Shown here piece by piece: positions 41,041 through 50,953 of a stretch of 64,000 bases of DNA. The translations under genes and the position numbers were made by a program. The notes beneath the pieces were generated by a model. That model had not been told where the DNA came from and did not search any database. It saw only the letters and a program-made list of their open reading frames with translations. This DNA is from Hyphomicrobium sulfonivorans (GTDB lineage: Bacteria > Pseudomonadota > Alphaproteobacteria > Rhizobiales > Hyphomicrobiaceae), in the NCBI RefSeq assembly GCF_013306565.1, contig NZ_PZPO01000001.1, positions 62,001-126,000 of the forward strand, in the 5' to 3' direction. Within the stretch, counting starts at the first letter, position 1. Each line of letters opens with the position of its first letter.

Positions 41041-43575
41041 TCAGGCATCGTACAGGATGCGGCCCGAGCGCGGCTTGGGACCGGCGGGCTTGTCACCGGC
41101 CTTGAACGGCTTGCCGGAACGGCCACCGGACTTTGCATCATCACCGAAACGCTTGCCGCCCTTGGCCGGGGGCTTCGAACCGCCGCGACGCAGCGGCTGC
41201 TGGCCACCGCGAGCACCGCCGGCCTTTGCACCCTTCTTGTCGCTCCAGTTCGTTCTTGGCTTCGCGCCCTCGCGATGCGGACGTTCGCCATCCTGCCGTC
41301 CCGTTTCACCGTCACGGCGATCGGCCCGATGACCGCCTGCGTCGCCGTCACGCTTCTTCCAGTCCGGGCGCGGTCCGCGATCACCTTCGTGGCGCGAAGG
41401 TTTACCGCCGTCACGACGATCAGCCCGATGACCGCCTGCGTCGCCATCGCGCTTCTTCCAGTCCGGGCGTGGACCGCGATCACCTTCGTGGCGCGAAGGT
41501 TTACCGCCATCACGGCGATCAGCCCGATGACCGCCCGTGTTGCCGTCGCGCTTCTTCCAGTCCGGACGCGGCCCGCGATCACGGTCGGAGCGTTCTTTGC
41601 CACCGTCGCGGCGTGCGGGACGATCAGAGCTTCTTTCGCTGTGGCGCTCCGTCTGAACAGCGTCCTGCGCCGGTGCCTTTGCTTCTGCTGGCTCGCCTTC
41701 ACGATGCGTATGCGCGTCACGGTCGGCGTGCTGCTCGGCTGCACCGGCGTCATGATGCGCTTGCGGACGATCAGCGCGCGCATCGGAGCGGCGCTCACGG
41801 GGCTCACGCTTGTCGTCGCGATCCCACTTGCGATGCGGACGCGCGCGTTCAGGCTTTGCCTCTCCGGCACCTGCTCCGGCGGGGGCGCCGTCATTCGCCA
41901 GCGAAATGCGCCCTTCGTTGCTCGGCAACGTCTGCGCGGTTTCAGAGAAACGATCCGCAGCGTCGGAAACGATCTGGAAACGTGTGTCGCGATCGAAAAT
42001 GCGGATCGCGCCGATCTCGGCTTTCGTCACACCACCAGCGCGGCACAGCAACGGCAGCAGCCAGCGCGGATCGGCATTGCGCTCGCGACCGATGTTGATG
42101 CGGAACCAGGTCATCGGCCGGCCATCGTCATGCACCGGACGCGGGCTCCGACGTTCACCGGCACCTTCCGGCCGTTCACGGCGGAACCCATCCGAATTTC
42201 CATCGCGGCGCTGCCACTCACCGCGCGGCGCGCGATCACGATCTGTGCGGCGCGGCGGCGGGCCGGTATCCTCGGCCAGATCTTCCGGCGCGGGCAGCTG
42301 CGCGCGATGATAACGCACCAGCGCCATCGCGATCTCTTCGGCGGAATGCTGCTGTTGCAGCTCCTGCGCCAGCTTGGTGTCATCTTCGGTAGCGGGGTCA
42401 GTGAACATCGAAGCGCCAAGAAAGCGCTGCTGATCCCGCGCGCGGATTTCATCGGCGGTCGGCGCCGGCGTCCACGTAACTTTCAGCTTCGCCGCGCCTA
42501 GCAAGCCTTCGGCTTTGCGGCGGCGGTTGAACGGCACGATGATGGCGCACAGACCCTTGTTGCCTGCGCGACCGGTGCGGCCGGAGCGGTGCAACAGCGT
42601 TTCAGCGTCGTTCGGCAGTTCAGCGTGAATGACCAACGCCAGATCCGGCAGATCAAGCCCACGCGCAGCAACGTCAGTGGCAACAAGCACGCGCGCATGA
42701 CCGGCGCGCAGTGACTGCAGCGCATTGGTGCGCTCGCCCTGCGTCAGTTCACCGGACAGAGCGACGGCAGAAAATCCGCGCTCGTTAAGGCGCGCGTGCA
42801 GACGCTTTACGGATTCGCGCGTGGCACAGAATACGATGGCAGCGCGCGCTTCATGGAAGCGCAGCACATTCACAACCGCATGCTCAACATCGTGCGGAGC
42901 GACACGCATCGCCTGATACTCGATATCAGCGTGCTGCTCATTTTTGTTTACGGTCTGAATGCGCACAGCATCGCGCTGATACTGGCCGGCCAGCGTTTCA
43001 ATCTCGCGCGGCATGGTTGCCGAGAACAGCAACGTCTGGCGCTCAGCGGGTGTGTCGTCGAGGATGTATTCCAGATCTTCACGGAAACCGAGATCGAGCA
43101 TCTCATCGGCTTCGTCCAGCACCACCGCCGACAGCTTGCTCAGATCAAGGCGGCCCCGTTCAAGATGGTCGCGCAGACGGCCCGGCGTGCCGACAACGAT
43201 ATGCGCGCCAAAATTCAACTGACGCGCTTCGGTGCGCACATCCATGCCACCGACGCAGGTGACGACCTTTGCGCCGGCATCCTTGTAGAGCCAGTCGAGC
43301 TCGCGCTGCACCTGCATCGCCAGTTCGCGCGTGGGCGCGATGATCAACGCCATCGGGGCGCCAGCTGGAGGCAGCGTTTCGCCTTCACCCAGCAGGGTGG
43401 GCGCAATCGCAAGGCCGAAGGCGACAGTCTTGCCGGAGCCGGTCTGAGCCGACACCAGAAGATCGCGCGATGCCTTGTCGGCTTCGAGCACCGCAAGCTG
43501 AACCGCAGTTGGGGTCTCATAGCCGCGCGTGGCGAGTGCTCGCCCTAGCGCTGGATGGGCAGAAGAAAAATTCAT
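41041..43575 (-). CDS. DEAD-box RNA helicase with a repetitive basic tail (DeaD/CsdA-like)
   Basis: An 844-residue protein. Residues 1-370 are the helicase core with AQTGSGKT, PTRELAMQ, VLDEADEMLDLGF, FSATMP and HRSGRTGRAG. Around residues 490-560 is a DbpA-type RNA-binding domain (MTWFRINIGRERNADPRWLL). The C-terminal 270 residues are a highly charged Arg/Gly/Asp-rich disordered tail containing three copies of a 33-residue repeat. Such helicases remodel ribosomal RNA or structured mRNA, often during cold. The tail is much longer than in Escherichia coli DeaD and is expected to bind RNA or drive condensate formation (inference). Confidence 0.92.
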   Translation of the reverse strand: MNFSSAHPALGRALATRGYETPTAVQLAVLEADKASRDLLVSAQTGSGKTVAFGLAIAPTLLGEGETLPPAGAPMALIIAPTRELAMQVQRELDWLYKDAGAKVVTCVGGMDVRTEARQLNFGAHIVVGTPGRLRDHLERGRLDLSKLSAVVLDEADEMLDLGFREDLEYILDDTPAERQTLLFSATMPREIETLAGQYQRDAVRIQTVNKNEQHADIEYQAMRVAPHDVEHAVVNVLRFHEARAAIVFCATRESVKRLHARLNERGFSAVALSGELTQGERTNALQSLRAGHARVLVATDVAARGLDLPDLALVIHAELPNDAETLLHRSGRTGRAGNKGLCAIIVPFNRRRKAEGLLGAAKLKVTWTPAPTADEIRARDQQRFLGASMFTDPATEDDTKLAQELQQQHSAEEIAMALVRYHRAQLPAPEDLAEDTGPPPRRTDRDRAPRGEWQRRDGNSDGFRRERPEGAGERRSPRPVHDDGRPMTWFRINIGRERNADPRWLLPLLCRAGGVTKAEIGAIRIFDRDTRFQIVSDAADRFSETAQTLPSNEGRISLANDGAPAGAGAGEAKPERARPHRKWDRDDKREPRERRSDARADRPQAHHDAGAAEQHADRDAHTHREGEPAEAKAPAQDAVQTERHSERSSDRPARRDGGKERSDRDRGPRPDWKKRDGNTGGHRADRRDGGKPSRHEGDRGPRPDWKKRDGDAGGHRADRRDGGKPSRHEGDRGPRPDWKKRDGDAGGHRADRRDGETGRQDGERPHREGAKPRTNWSDKKGAKAGGARGGQQPLRRGGSKPPAKGGKRFGDDAKSGGRSGKPFKAGDKPAGPKPRSGRILYDA
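41294..41590 (-). repeat. Three tandem 99-bp coding repeats in the helicase tail
   Basis: The unit encodes DRGPRPDWKKRDG followed by GGHRADRRDGG and KPSRHEG (33 residues). Two copies are nearly identical and the third diverges at its end (ETGRQDG). The high DNA identity between units suggests recent slippage or recombination, so copy number may vary between strains. Confidence 0.85.
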
Positions 43576-43892
43576 TCAGGGATGTGCTTTTTTCAAATGC
43601 AGAGGACCGACGGCGCCTCAAGGTTTCGGGGTTGCCATCGCACACTGCCAAGGATCTTGTGATTTCAGATGCCTAGCCGGTTTCGTGCTTTCCCACCAGC
43701 AGCTTGTTGATCCGCGCCGGGGGCTGCGAAAAGCCGTCGCGGGCCGTGAATTTGCGAAATCCGGGGCTGAATGCCCCCACCGGACAGCATTGCAGGCAAA
43801 TTCTTTCCGCATACCGCCATGAAAACAAATGATTTTCCGACATTCTTACGGGTTTTGGGAAGTCGGCTGAGCGACGTGGCGGGCGGCCCGCG
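43576..43892. other. Gap of 317 bp between tamB and the helicase gene, nothing recognised
   Basis: The gap must carry the helicase promoter (minus strand), but no clear element was identified. Short frames on both strands have no ribosome site or recognisable product. Confidence 0.4.
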
Positions 43893-46800
43893 TCAGTAAT
43901 CCCACTCGACGCCGACACCGATCTTGCTGTTCCCGTCGGCGCCCAGTTCGCCCCGGGCTTTCAGGTTTTTCGTCAGATCGTGATCGATTATCACGCGGCT
44001 GGAACTGGCGCTGCTGCCCTGGCGGACGCCCACGTAGGTGTTCTCATCGACATATTTGCCGGCCGAAACCTCCGGCGAATTGTTGGCGCCCGTGGTGACA
44101 TCCAGCACATCGACACCCAGCGCACCCTTGACCTGATCGAAGGTGCTCGGCCCGCTGGAAAGGCCGCCGATCTTGTCGATTTCGCCCGCAAGGCTGGCAA
44201 GCTGCATCGGCGACAGTTTCGCCAGCGACTTGTTGAACAGCAAACGCGCAACGACTTCATCCTCCGGCAACGCCGGACTGGAAGAGAAGCGGAACTTCGG
44301 CGCGGAAGCGGGACCGCTGACGAACACGGAGATCGTCGCGCCGTCGGCCTCGGCAACTGCCTCCATGTCGAGGCTTGGCTCAAGATCGCCGGTGAAGATC
44401 AGACGCCCGTGCTTGAACGCAAGCTGGCGACCGAGAATATCGAGCGTTCCGCGCTCGGTCGAAAACCCGCCCTTGGCGGCTGGCCGGTCGGCGGTGCCCG
44501 TGATGCGCAGAGATCCGCCAAGTTGCACATCAAGTCCGCGGCCGCGCACGAATATGCGGTTCGCGGCTTCAACACCCAGATCGATGCGGATGGCCATGGG
44601 CGAGCTGTTGCGCTCAGCAACTTTGGGCTTCAGGCGCCCGGCATAGGAATCCGGCTGCGCGTTCACATGCTTCAGATCCAGAGACGAAACCGAATGCGGC
44701 ATCTGGCTTGGCACGATGATGTCGAGACGCTTGATCTCGACCAGACCGCCAGCCTGCAATGCCGCCAGCGTGCCGTCGACGTTCAGCCTGCCGTCAACTT
44801 CGCCCGACATCATCTGGCGATCATCAAACTTCAGACCGTCAATATCGAGCTTCACATTGATGGCCGGATCGGCGTTCTCGATCATCATCACGCGGCCTGA
44901 AAGCGCCAGCGTGCCGCCCTTGTCGCCATTGGCCGTGATGCGATCGATCGTCAGCCCGGTGCGGGTGAAGTTGGCGCGGCCCTGCACATTTACAAGCTTC
45001 AATCCGCTGGCCGGGTCGTTCACCTGCACGCCATCCAGAACCGCTTGGCCAGCAACCTCCGGCGCTTTGGCGGGGCCGGACGCATCGGCCTTGATGCGCA
45101 GGGTGCCGCTTAGACGCGTGTCGCGATCCGCCAATGCCGCGTTGCCGAGCGCCAGCGGAACAACGCCATCAAGGTGGGCGCGATTGATCCGCTCGGCCTT
45201 GATGTTGTATTCGCCCGTCGCCTTCAGCTTGAGGCCCTGTGCACCGCTAGCCTCAACATCGGCCCGCGCGGTGCCTTCTTTCATCGTTGCGGTGAGATCA
45301 ACGCCCAGCGGCGGCAGAAACTGCGCTCGCGTTGCGGCGGCGGCAGCCCCCGTCCATTTGAATTTCGCATCGGCGTTCGGCATGCTGGCAGCGCCGCGCA
45401 CGACAGCACTGCCGTCGATGACGCCTTCAAGGCCCAAGGTATCGTCGAACGCATTCGCCAAGCTGGCGGGCAGGCGCTTCACATCGGCCTTGATGTCCAG
45501 CGTTTCGCCGCTGACCCGCCCGGAAACCTCAATCCGCCCACTGTCAGCTTTCAGGATCAGGCGTTCGATATTTACATCGCCGTTGCGGGCAACAATCTTT
45601 GCCGGACCATCAAGCGCGGTGGCGATGCCGGACAATCTGGCCTTCAGCTCCGACAGCGTCAGGATGCTTGCTTCGCCATCCTGCGCGAGCTTGCCCGCGA
45701 CATCGAGACGGCCATCGCCATCGATTGCAGCACCGACGCGGAACGACGATGCGCCCGCGCTGTCCTTGGCTTCGAAGCGCAGGCCGCTGATGCGTGTGCC
45801 GCCAGCATCAATCGCAGCCACCGTTGCGACACCGGAAAAGCGCAACGCGTCGATGTAATCCAGCACATCGATGTTGGCGTTGAGCTTGCTGAGTTTGGTG
45901 GTGCCTGCATTGACGGCAGGGGCATTGGCGCGGATGGAAATCGCAGGTTCGCCCGACGCCGACATGACAACCTGCGCGCTTGCCGAACCCGACAGCCGCT
46001 GGCCAACGAGCGACGACAACACGCCCAGCTGTGGCGCATCCAGATCGATCTGGCCAGTAGCGCGCCCCGCCTGCGGCACGCGCACATCCGCCGCTACGCG
46101 CAGCGTTCCGAGCGACAGCAGCAGCTTATCCGCGAACACATCGCCTGCCGCGTTCTGACCAACACGACCTGCACCGGCAATCGCTGTACCATCGAGATCG
46201 CCGCTGATTTTCAAATCGCCCGCATGCGCCGTGAGGGGACCGCTGCCCGCAAACGCAATCGCGGCACCGCGCACAGGCTTGCCGCGCAGCCGCAGGTTTT
46301 CAGCGCTGACGTTTACGTCCGTTGTCAGATCGCTGGCGCTGCCGCCAAGGTTGGCAGTGACGCGCAGCGCACCGGCCAGCTCCGGACTGACGCGGGCCAG
46401 ATCCTTGATGCGCGCTTCTGCGTTGAGCTTGAGCCCGTTGCGGTTGAACAGACCGCGGCGGCTCGATGGCGTGGCAGCGTCGGCGCCAAGCTGATCAAGA
46501 CCATCGCCACTGGCGTTGACGGCAAGATTTTGCCCCGCGACCGCCAGCGTTTGCAGCGTCAGCCTGCCGTTGGCATCGGCGGCAATTTTGGCTTCCAGTT
46601 GCGTTGCGCCACCGAGCAGGCCGTCCAGTGCAGACGTGCCGAGTGAGACATCGGCGGCATTTCCAGCGAGAGAAGCGCTCACTGCTCCATCGGAACGCGA
46701 TACATTTGCGGTGACGTTGAAAGCCGCGCGGCCGGATGCGCTGCCGCCGACATATCCAGACAGATGACCCAAATCGGCGAGCTGGATTTTTGCCTTGGCC

Positions 46801-48350
46801 GCGATCGTCTCCAGCGTGCCGGTAATATCGGCAGTTGCGGAGACTGCGGCAGCGATCATACGCGCGCCGTTGACCGCGAATGTGCCCTGACGGTGTTCTA
46901 CGTTAGCTGCCGTCAGCTCAACTTTCGGGCCCAGCGCCTTGGCCAAAGCGGGATCGCTCGGCGCGAGTCCATCGGCAACAACCTGCAACTTGCCCGCAGT
47001 TACATCGAACGCGCTGGCGCCAGTCGGTGCGGCCTGCTGTCCTGAAGCGGAAAGGGCAACGCTCGCGACGCTGCCGAACGGACCTGCAATCGAACGGGCA
47101 TCAAACAGCATATCAATCTGTCGCGCAGCCTTGCGGTCCGGGATCGAGACACGCAGATCAACCGCGCCGAGCGTGATGACTTCGCCGGTGCCAAGCTTGA
47201 TCGGAACGCCCTTCTCGTGCTGCGTTGATGCATCTTGCGAAGGCGCGCCGGCGTCGTTGTCGTCAGCTGCCGACGCGTCCGCTTCGGATGCCGACGGCGC
47301 AAGTTGCGCGATGACGTCGCCATAAAAGTATGGAGCGGCAGGATCGACGCCGCCGGTCGCGGAAACGCGCAGCACGTCACTGGCGATCGCAAGCTTTTGC
47401 AGGCCGATCACGTGCTCGCCACTCACCGTGCCCGCCGCGCTCAGCGTTGTCTTGCCAGCTAACACACCAGCCAGCGTACCGGGCACAAGCTGCTGCAGGT
47501 ATCCCTCGGACTGGAGCGCGAAGCTGTGCCCTGCTCCGCTGCGATCAACGCGCGCTCCACCCGCCAGAAACGGCTGCTGCGCCGCCGCCATCGACCACTG
47601 CGCACGCCAGGCGTCGATCGGGCCGTCACCATTGAGCTTGAAATCGAGCGCGGGCTTTTCCGGCAGATCGAGCGCGGTGGCGATCAGACCGTTTGCAGGC
47701 TCGGACGCCGTTGCCTGCACCCGCAACGCACTGCTGGCTGCGTTGTAATCGCCGCTGAGCGTCAGGCTGCCGCCCGGACCATCCAGACGCTGGATCTCAA
47801 GCGCGAGGGAAAGCGCGTTGCTGCGGTCCTTCAATTCAGCGCGGGCAGCGATGGAAAGCTCCGCCGCCAACCCGAGCAACGGTTCAGCCAGCGACACCTT
47901 GGAAATTTCGAGCCGGCGCGCGGCGATGGCGACAAGCGGCAGGCTGCCGCTGCCATCGGAAGCAGGCGGTGCGGCCGTCGTGTCGGCCGGCTGCGCTTCC
48001 GGTGCACGCAACACATCTACATGCGCGACGGTGATATAGGCGATATCAAGCTCGCCGGCGAGAAGGCGCATCGGCGACCACGAAAACCGGATATCGCGCA
48101 CGAACAGCCAATCGCCGTTGCTGTCGCCGACAACAACTTCCGCAATCCGTCCTTCGGAAAACAGTGAGCCCTGCAGCTGCCCGATTGCTACCGTGCGGCC
48201 ATCGCCGGAAGCAAAATACGACGCAAGGCGCAGCGCTATCGCCTGCCCCGCCGTCGTCATCAGGGCGAGCGACGACAGCGCCATCACCGCGAGTGCGACG
48301 ACAGCAACAGCAAGGGCCCCGCGAGCGAGATATTTGCCTTTCAGCGGCAT
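43893..48350 (-). CDS. tamB: Translocation and assembly module protein TamB
   Basis: A 1485-residue protein with one N-terminal membrane anchor (ALAVAVVALAVMALSSLALM) and a long beta-helical body of repeated short strands ending in the DUF490/TamB domain. That domain is recognisable from RGRGLDVQLGGSLRITGTAD, DILGRQLAFKHGRLIFTGDL and the final VDENTYVGVRQGSSASSSRV. TamB spans the periplasm, works with TamA in outer-membrane protein assembly, and is also linked to phospholipid transport. The ATG overlaps the tamA stop by one base (TGATG). Confidence 0.95.
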   Translation of the reverse strand: MPLKGKYLARGALAVAVVALAVMALSSLALMTTAGQAIALRLASYFASGDGRTVAIGQLQGSLFSEGRIAEVVVGDSNGDWLFVRDIRFSWSPMRLLAGELDIAYITVAHVDVLRAPEAQPADTTAAPPASDGSGSLPLVAIAARRLEISKVSLAEPLLGLAAELSIAARAELKDRSNALSLALEIQRLDGPGGSLTLSGDYNAASSALRVQATASEPANGLIATALDLPEKPALDFKLNGDGPIDAWRAQWSMAAAQQPFLAGGARVDRSGAGHSFALQSEGYLQQLVPGTLAGVLAGKTTLSAAGTVSGEHVIGLQKLAIASDVLRVSATGGVDPAAPYFYGDVIAQLAPSASEADASAADDNDAGAPSQDASTQHEKGVPIKLGTGEVITLGAVDLRVSIPDRKAARQIDMLFDARSIAGPFGSVASVALSASGQQAAPTGASAFDVTAGKLQVVADGLAPSDPALAKALGPKVELTAANVEHRQGTFAVNGARMIAAAVSATADITGTLETIAAKAKIQLADLGHLSGYVGGSASGRAAFNVTANVSRSDGAVSASLAGNAADVSLGTSALDGLLGGATQLEAKIAADANGRLTLQTLAVAGQNLAVNASGDGLDQLGADAATPSSRRGLFNRNGLKLNAEARIKDLARVSPELAGALRVTANLGGSASDLTTDVNVSAENLRLRGKPVRGAAIAFAGSGPLTAHAGDLKISGDLDGTAIAGAGRVGQNAAGDVFADKLLLSLGTLRVAADVRVPQAGRATGQIDLDAPQLGVLSSLVGQRLSGSASAQVVMSASGEPAISIRANAPAVNAGTTKLSKLNANIDVLDYIDALRFSGVATVAAIDAGGTRISGLRFEAKDSAGASSFRVGAAIDGDGRLDVAGKLAQDGEASILTLSELKARLSGIATALDGPAKIVARNGDVNIERLILKADSGRIEVSGRVSGETLDIKADVKRLPASLANAFDDTLGLEGVIDGSAVVRGAASMPNADAKFKWTGAAAAATRAQFLPPLGVDLTATMKEGTARADVEASGAQGLKLKATGEYNIKAERINRAHLDGVVPLALGNAALADRDTRLSGTLRIKADASGPAKAPEVAGQAVLDGVQVNDPASGLKLVNVQGRANFTRTGLTIDRITANGDKGGTLALSGRVMMIENADPAINVKLDIDGLKFDDRQMMSGEVDGRLNVDGTLAALQAGGLVEIKRLDIIVPSQMPHSVSSLDLKHVNAQPDSYAGRLKPKVAERNSSPMAIRIDLGVEAANRIFVRGRGLDVQLGGSLRITGTADRPAAKGGFSTERGTLDILGRQLAFKHGRLIFTGDLEPSLDMEAVAEADGATISVFVSGPASAPKFRFSSSPALPEDEVVARLLFNKSLAKLSPMQLASLAGEIDKIGGLSSGPSTFDQVKGALGVDVLDVTTGANNSPEVSAGKYVDENTYVGVRQGSSASSSRVIIDHDLTKNLKARGELGADGNSKIGVGVEWDY

Positions 48351-50257
48351 CAGAACGACTGACCCAGACCGACATAGACGCCGAACTTCGGCTGTCCTTC
48401 GGTATGCGTTGTCGGTATGGCAAAATCGAGCCGCAGCGGCCCGAAGGATGTGTAGTATCGCAGGCCTATGCCTGCACCGACATAAACGGGCTCGTTGAAT
48501 GTGGGGAAACTGTCCGGCGAGACCACCGCAACGTCAACGAACGGCACCAGCCCCAGCGAGTCCATGATGCGCCAGCGCAATTCCGCTGAACCGCCGACCA
48601 TCGACAGACCACCAACCACCTGCCCGTTGAATGTCGGGCCGAGACTGCGATATTCGTAGCCGCGCACCGATCCGCCGCCACCGGCGAAGAAGCGGTATGT
48701 TGCCGGAACATCGGCAAGCGATGCACCGAAATCGCTGCCGATGACGAAGCGGCCGGCGAGGATGGCGCGCCCTTCCGTATCGAGCGAACGATAGCTGGCG
48801 AACGAGAGCTCACTGGCGCCGAATGTAGCACCCGAAGCAAGCTCAACCACGGGAGCAAACCGGAAGATGGCATTGATGCCGCTGCTCGGATCGAAACGAT
48901 CGTTGCGGCTGTCATAAAGCAGATCGCCGGGCAGGCTCAGCAGCGTGTAATTGGTGGTGCCGAAAGCGTCTTCGATCCGCGATTGCGTCGCTGCAAAAGC
49001 CATCGATCCCGAAAGCACGCTGTCGAAGCGATGCGCGAGGCCGAAACGCACATTGCCGGAAAGGCTTTCATAGCTTTCAGGCCGCTCGCGCACGAGCCGG
49101 ATCTCACTGAAGAAATCGGTGTCGATATCCAGCACACCGGGTTTGGAGAAAGTGGCGCCAACATCAAACTGCAGCCGCTCGAAGCCATCGGCGCCGATTT
49201 GCGAAACGGTGGCATCGACGCGCAGCTTCTCGCCTTCGCCAAAGAGGTTGCGATGGCCCCAATAGGCCTGCACCTCGGCGCCGTCGACGGTGGAAGCGGA
49301 AACGGTAGCGCCGAAAAAGCGCGCCTTACGCTCGATGACTTCGACGGTGATCGGGATGCCGCCGGTATCATCAACCTGATCGCCCTCGATCACGCGCACC
49401 GATTCGATGCTTTCGAATTTGCGCAACCGCTCGCGGCTCTGCTTCAACTGGCGCGGGCTGAAACGCTCGCCGGGGCGGATCGCGGTTTGCTCGGCGATGC
49501 GGCGGGAATCCAGATCGACCGAACCCGTTACATTGACCCAGCCGTAAACCGCCGGATCGCCCGGCGCGACCATCAGCCGAACATCAACCACATGACGCGC
49601 GTGGTCGGCCTCGATGTCCTTGTCGGTGATCTGCGCGAAGGGATAACCGCTTGAGCGCCATGCCTCGACGATCCGGTCGGAAGCAGCGACGATGAGCGCC
49701 GACTTGGCGGGCTCACCCTGAACCAGACCGAAGCTCTGCGGATCGAGCGCTGGCGCTGCTTCGGTCGGCGGATTGTGTTCGATCCGCACGCTACCAAACA
49801 GGAACACCGGACCGGGGCGAATGTTGATCGCCACCTCAACCGGCGGCGCGCCTTCCGCGCGTTGCTCCAGCTCTTCCGGTTTGATGGCTGCCAGCGGAAC
49901 TCCGCCTATGGTGATCTGCACATCGCCGCCGTAGCGGGCTTCGGCATACAGCGCGGCGACGATGCGCTCCACATCGGTGCGGGCCCGCGCCACCAAAGCG
50001 AGCGCGTCCGACGCGCCCTGCTTGGACTGTTCGATCAGAATGGAGGCAGGCGTCAGCGCCTTTGCCAGCGCCTCGTCCTGGCCAGCCTGGCCTTCAACCT
50101 GCAGCGAAACCGCATAGGGGAATGCACCGGACGGCGCGGCGTCGTCTCCGAGAATGGAGACGCCGAACAGCTCCAGGGCCATTGCCGCTTCGGGTTGCGC
50201 GAGCACCACAGCGGCACTCAACATCAGCCCGGCGGCTATCTTTCGGGCACATGGCAA
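48350..50257 (-). CDS. tamA: Outer-membrane assembly protein TamA (BamA family)
   Basis: A 635-residue precursor with a signal peptide (KIAAGLMLSAAVVLAQPEAA). Three POTRA domains occupy roughly residues 30-300 (third: RIAEQTAIRPGERFSPRQLK). A C-terminal 16-strand barrel (from about residue 310) contains the lid-loop motif AGGGGSVRGYEYRSLGP and ends in an aromatic (GLGQSF), the outer-membrane targeting signature. It forms the TAM complex with TamB, encoded next with a one-base overlap. A 696-bp upstream gap carries the phased ATGAA array. Confidence 0.95.
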   Translation of the reverse strand: MPCARKIAAGLMLSAAVVLAQPEAAMALELFGVSILGDDAAPSGAFPYAVSLQVEGQAGQDEALAKALTPASILIEQSKQGASDALALVARARTDVERIVAALYAEARYGGDVQITIGGVPLAAIKPEELEQRAEGAPPVEVAINIRPGPVFLFGSVRIEHNPPTEAAPALDPQSFGLVQGEPAKSALIVAASDRIVEAWRSSGYPFAQITDKDIEADHARHVVDVRLMVAPGDPAVYGWVNVTGSVDLDSRRIAEQTAIRPGERFSPRQLKQSRERLRKFESIESVRVIEGDQVDDTGGIPITVEVIERKARFFGATVSASTVDGAEVQAYWGHRNLFGEGEKLRVDATVSQIGADGFERLQFDVGATFSKPGVLDIDTDFFSEIRLVRERPESYESLSGNVRFGLAHRFDSVLSGSMAFAATQSRIEDAFGTTNYTLLSLPGDLLYDSRNDRFDPSSGINAIFRFAPVVELASGATFGASELSFASYRSLDTEGRAILAGRFVIGSDFGASLADVPATYRFFAGGGGSVRGYEYRSLGPTFNGQVVGGLSMVGGSAELRWRIMDSLGLVPFVDVAVVSPDSFPTFNEPVYVGAGIGLRYYTSFGPLRLDFAIPTTHTEGQPKFGVYVGLGQSF

Positions 50258-50953
50258 TGCGCGGCCTGTGTCTTGCTCAACTTCCGGGGCGGAAACGCGC
50301 GCAAATTATGCCGGATGATCAACAGGTTGGCCTAAACCGCCCCAAACAGGTGCCGGTAGCAGCACCAAATATCACCCACGTGCCAAGTTGCAGCGCAATT
50401 CCAAACGAATCTTAACAGGGCAACTTTGGAAAACTTAGCCACCGAAAACAAGTGCATACGGGCCTCAGCATGCCAGGTTTTGACAGCCCCGGATATTCTG
50501 GCTCCGCTGCTGAGAAGACAGATGCGGACTCTCCTCAGCTGAAGTTCGAGCGCTCCGATCTGCGGAAATTCGCCGCTGGAATTTTTCCGCAACGGAGGCA
50601 CGCCGTGCGGTGCTTTGCCGCGCCGATGAATGGCGGATGAACACCGCATGAATGGCCGATGAACCGCGCATGAATGCGAGCTGAATGGAGACGCCTCAAC
50701 GCGCGCCGACGACGCCTTTCTGTTCACTCTGACGGCACTTTGCCTGCCGCATTCTACGCGCGGCCCCAGCTAGACAGATGCAAAAAAACGCAACAAACAC
50801 AGGCGTTTCCTGAATTTCTGAGCCGGCTGATTGAGAGCAACCTCTGCCTTAATTATTGATGCTTCCAATTTCATCGAATTTCTAGATACGCCATCAATGG
50901 CGTCCACTGACAATATCCCTCAAGGCCCATGACGGGTCATTTGCAGGGAACCC
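50258..50953. other. Gap of 696 bp between divergent tamA and the diguanylate cyclase gene
   Basis: No gene is supported in this long stretch; frames of 60-130 codons on both strands are low-complexity and lack ribosome sites. It holds the phased ATGAA array described separately and an AT-richer segment near 50840-50890 that could contain a promoter for the cyclase gene. Confidence 0.5.
50626..50691. repeat. Six ATGAA units with 11-bp phasing (three 22-bp repeats)
   Basis: The segment reads as six consecutive 11-base units starting ATGAA or TGAA: ATGAATGGCGG, ATGAACACCGC, ATGAATGGCCG, ATGAACCGCGC, ATGAATGCGAG, CTGAATGGAGA. The 11-bp spacing puts each unit on the same face of the helix. It lies about 370 bp upstream of tamA and about 260 bp upstream of the cyclase gene. 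Such phased arrays usually bind a transcription factor cooperatively, for example an OmpR-type regulator. Confidence 0.7.

Noticed and set aside
41294..41590. Tandem repeats considered as a CRISPR array
   Set aside because: The units are contiguous 99-bp coding repeats without spacers, in frame with the helicase.
41005..42501. A 498-codon open frame on the plus strand across the helicase tail
   Set aside because: It is antisense to the repetitive high-GC helicase tail; the repeats give a long open frame by composition alone.
50626..50691. Phased repeats considered as a short CRISPR
   Set aside because: Units are only 11 bp, contiguous, with no spacer-sized variable segments and no cas genes nearby.
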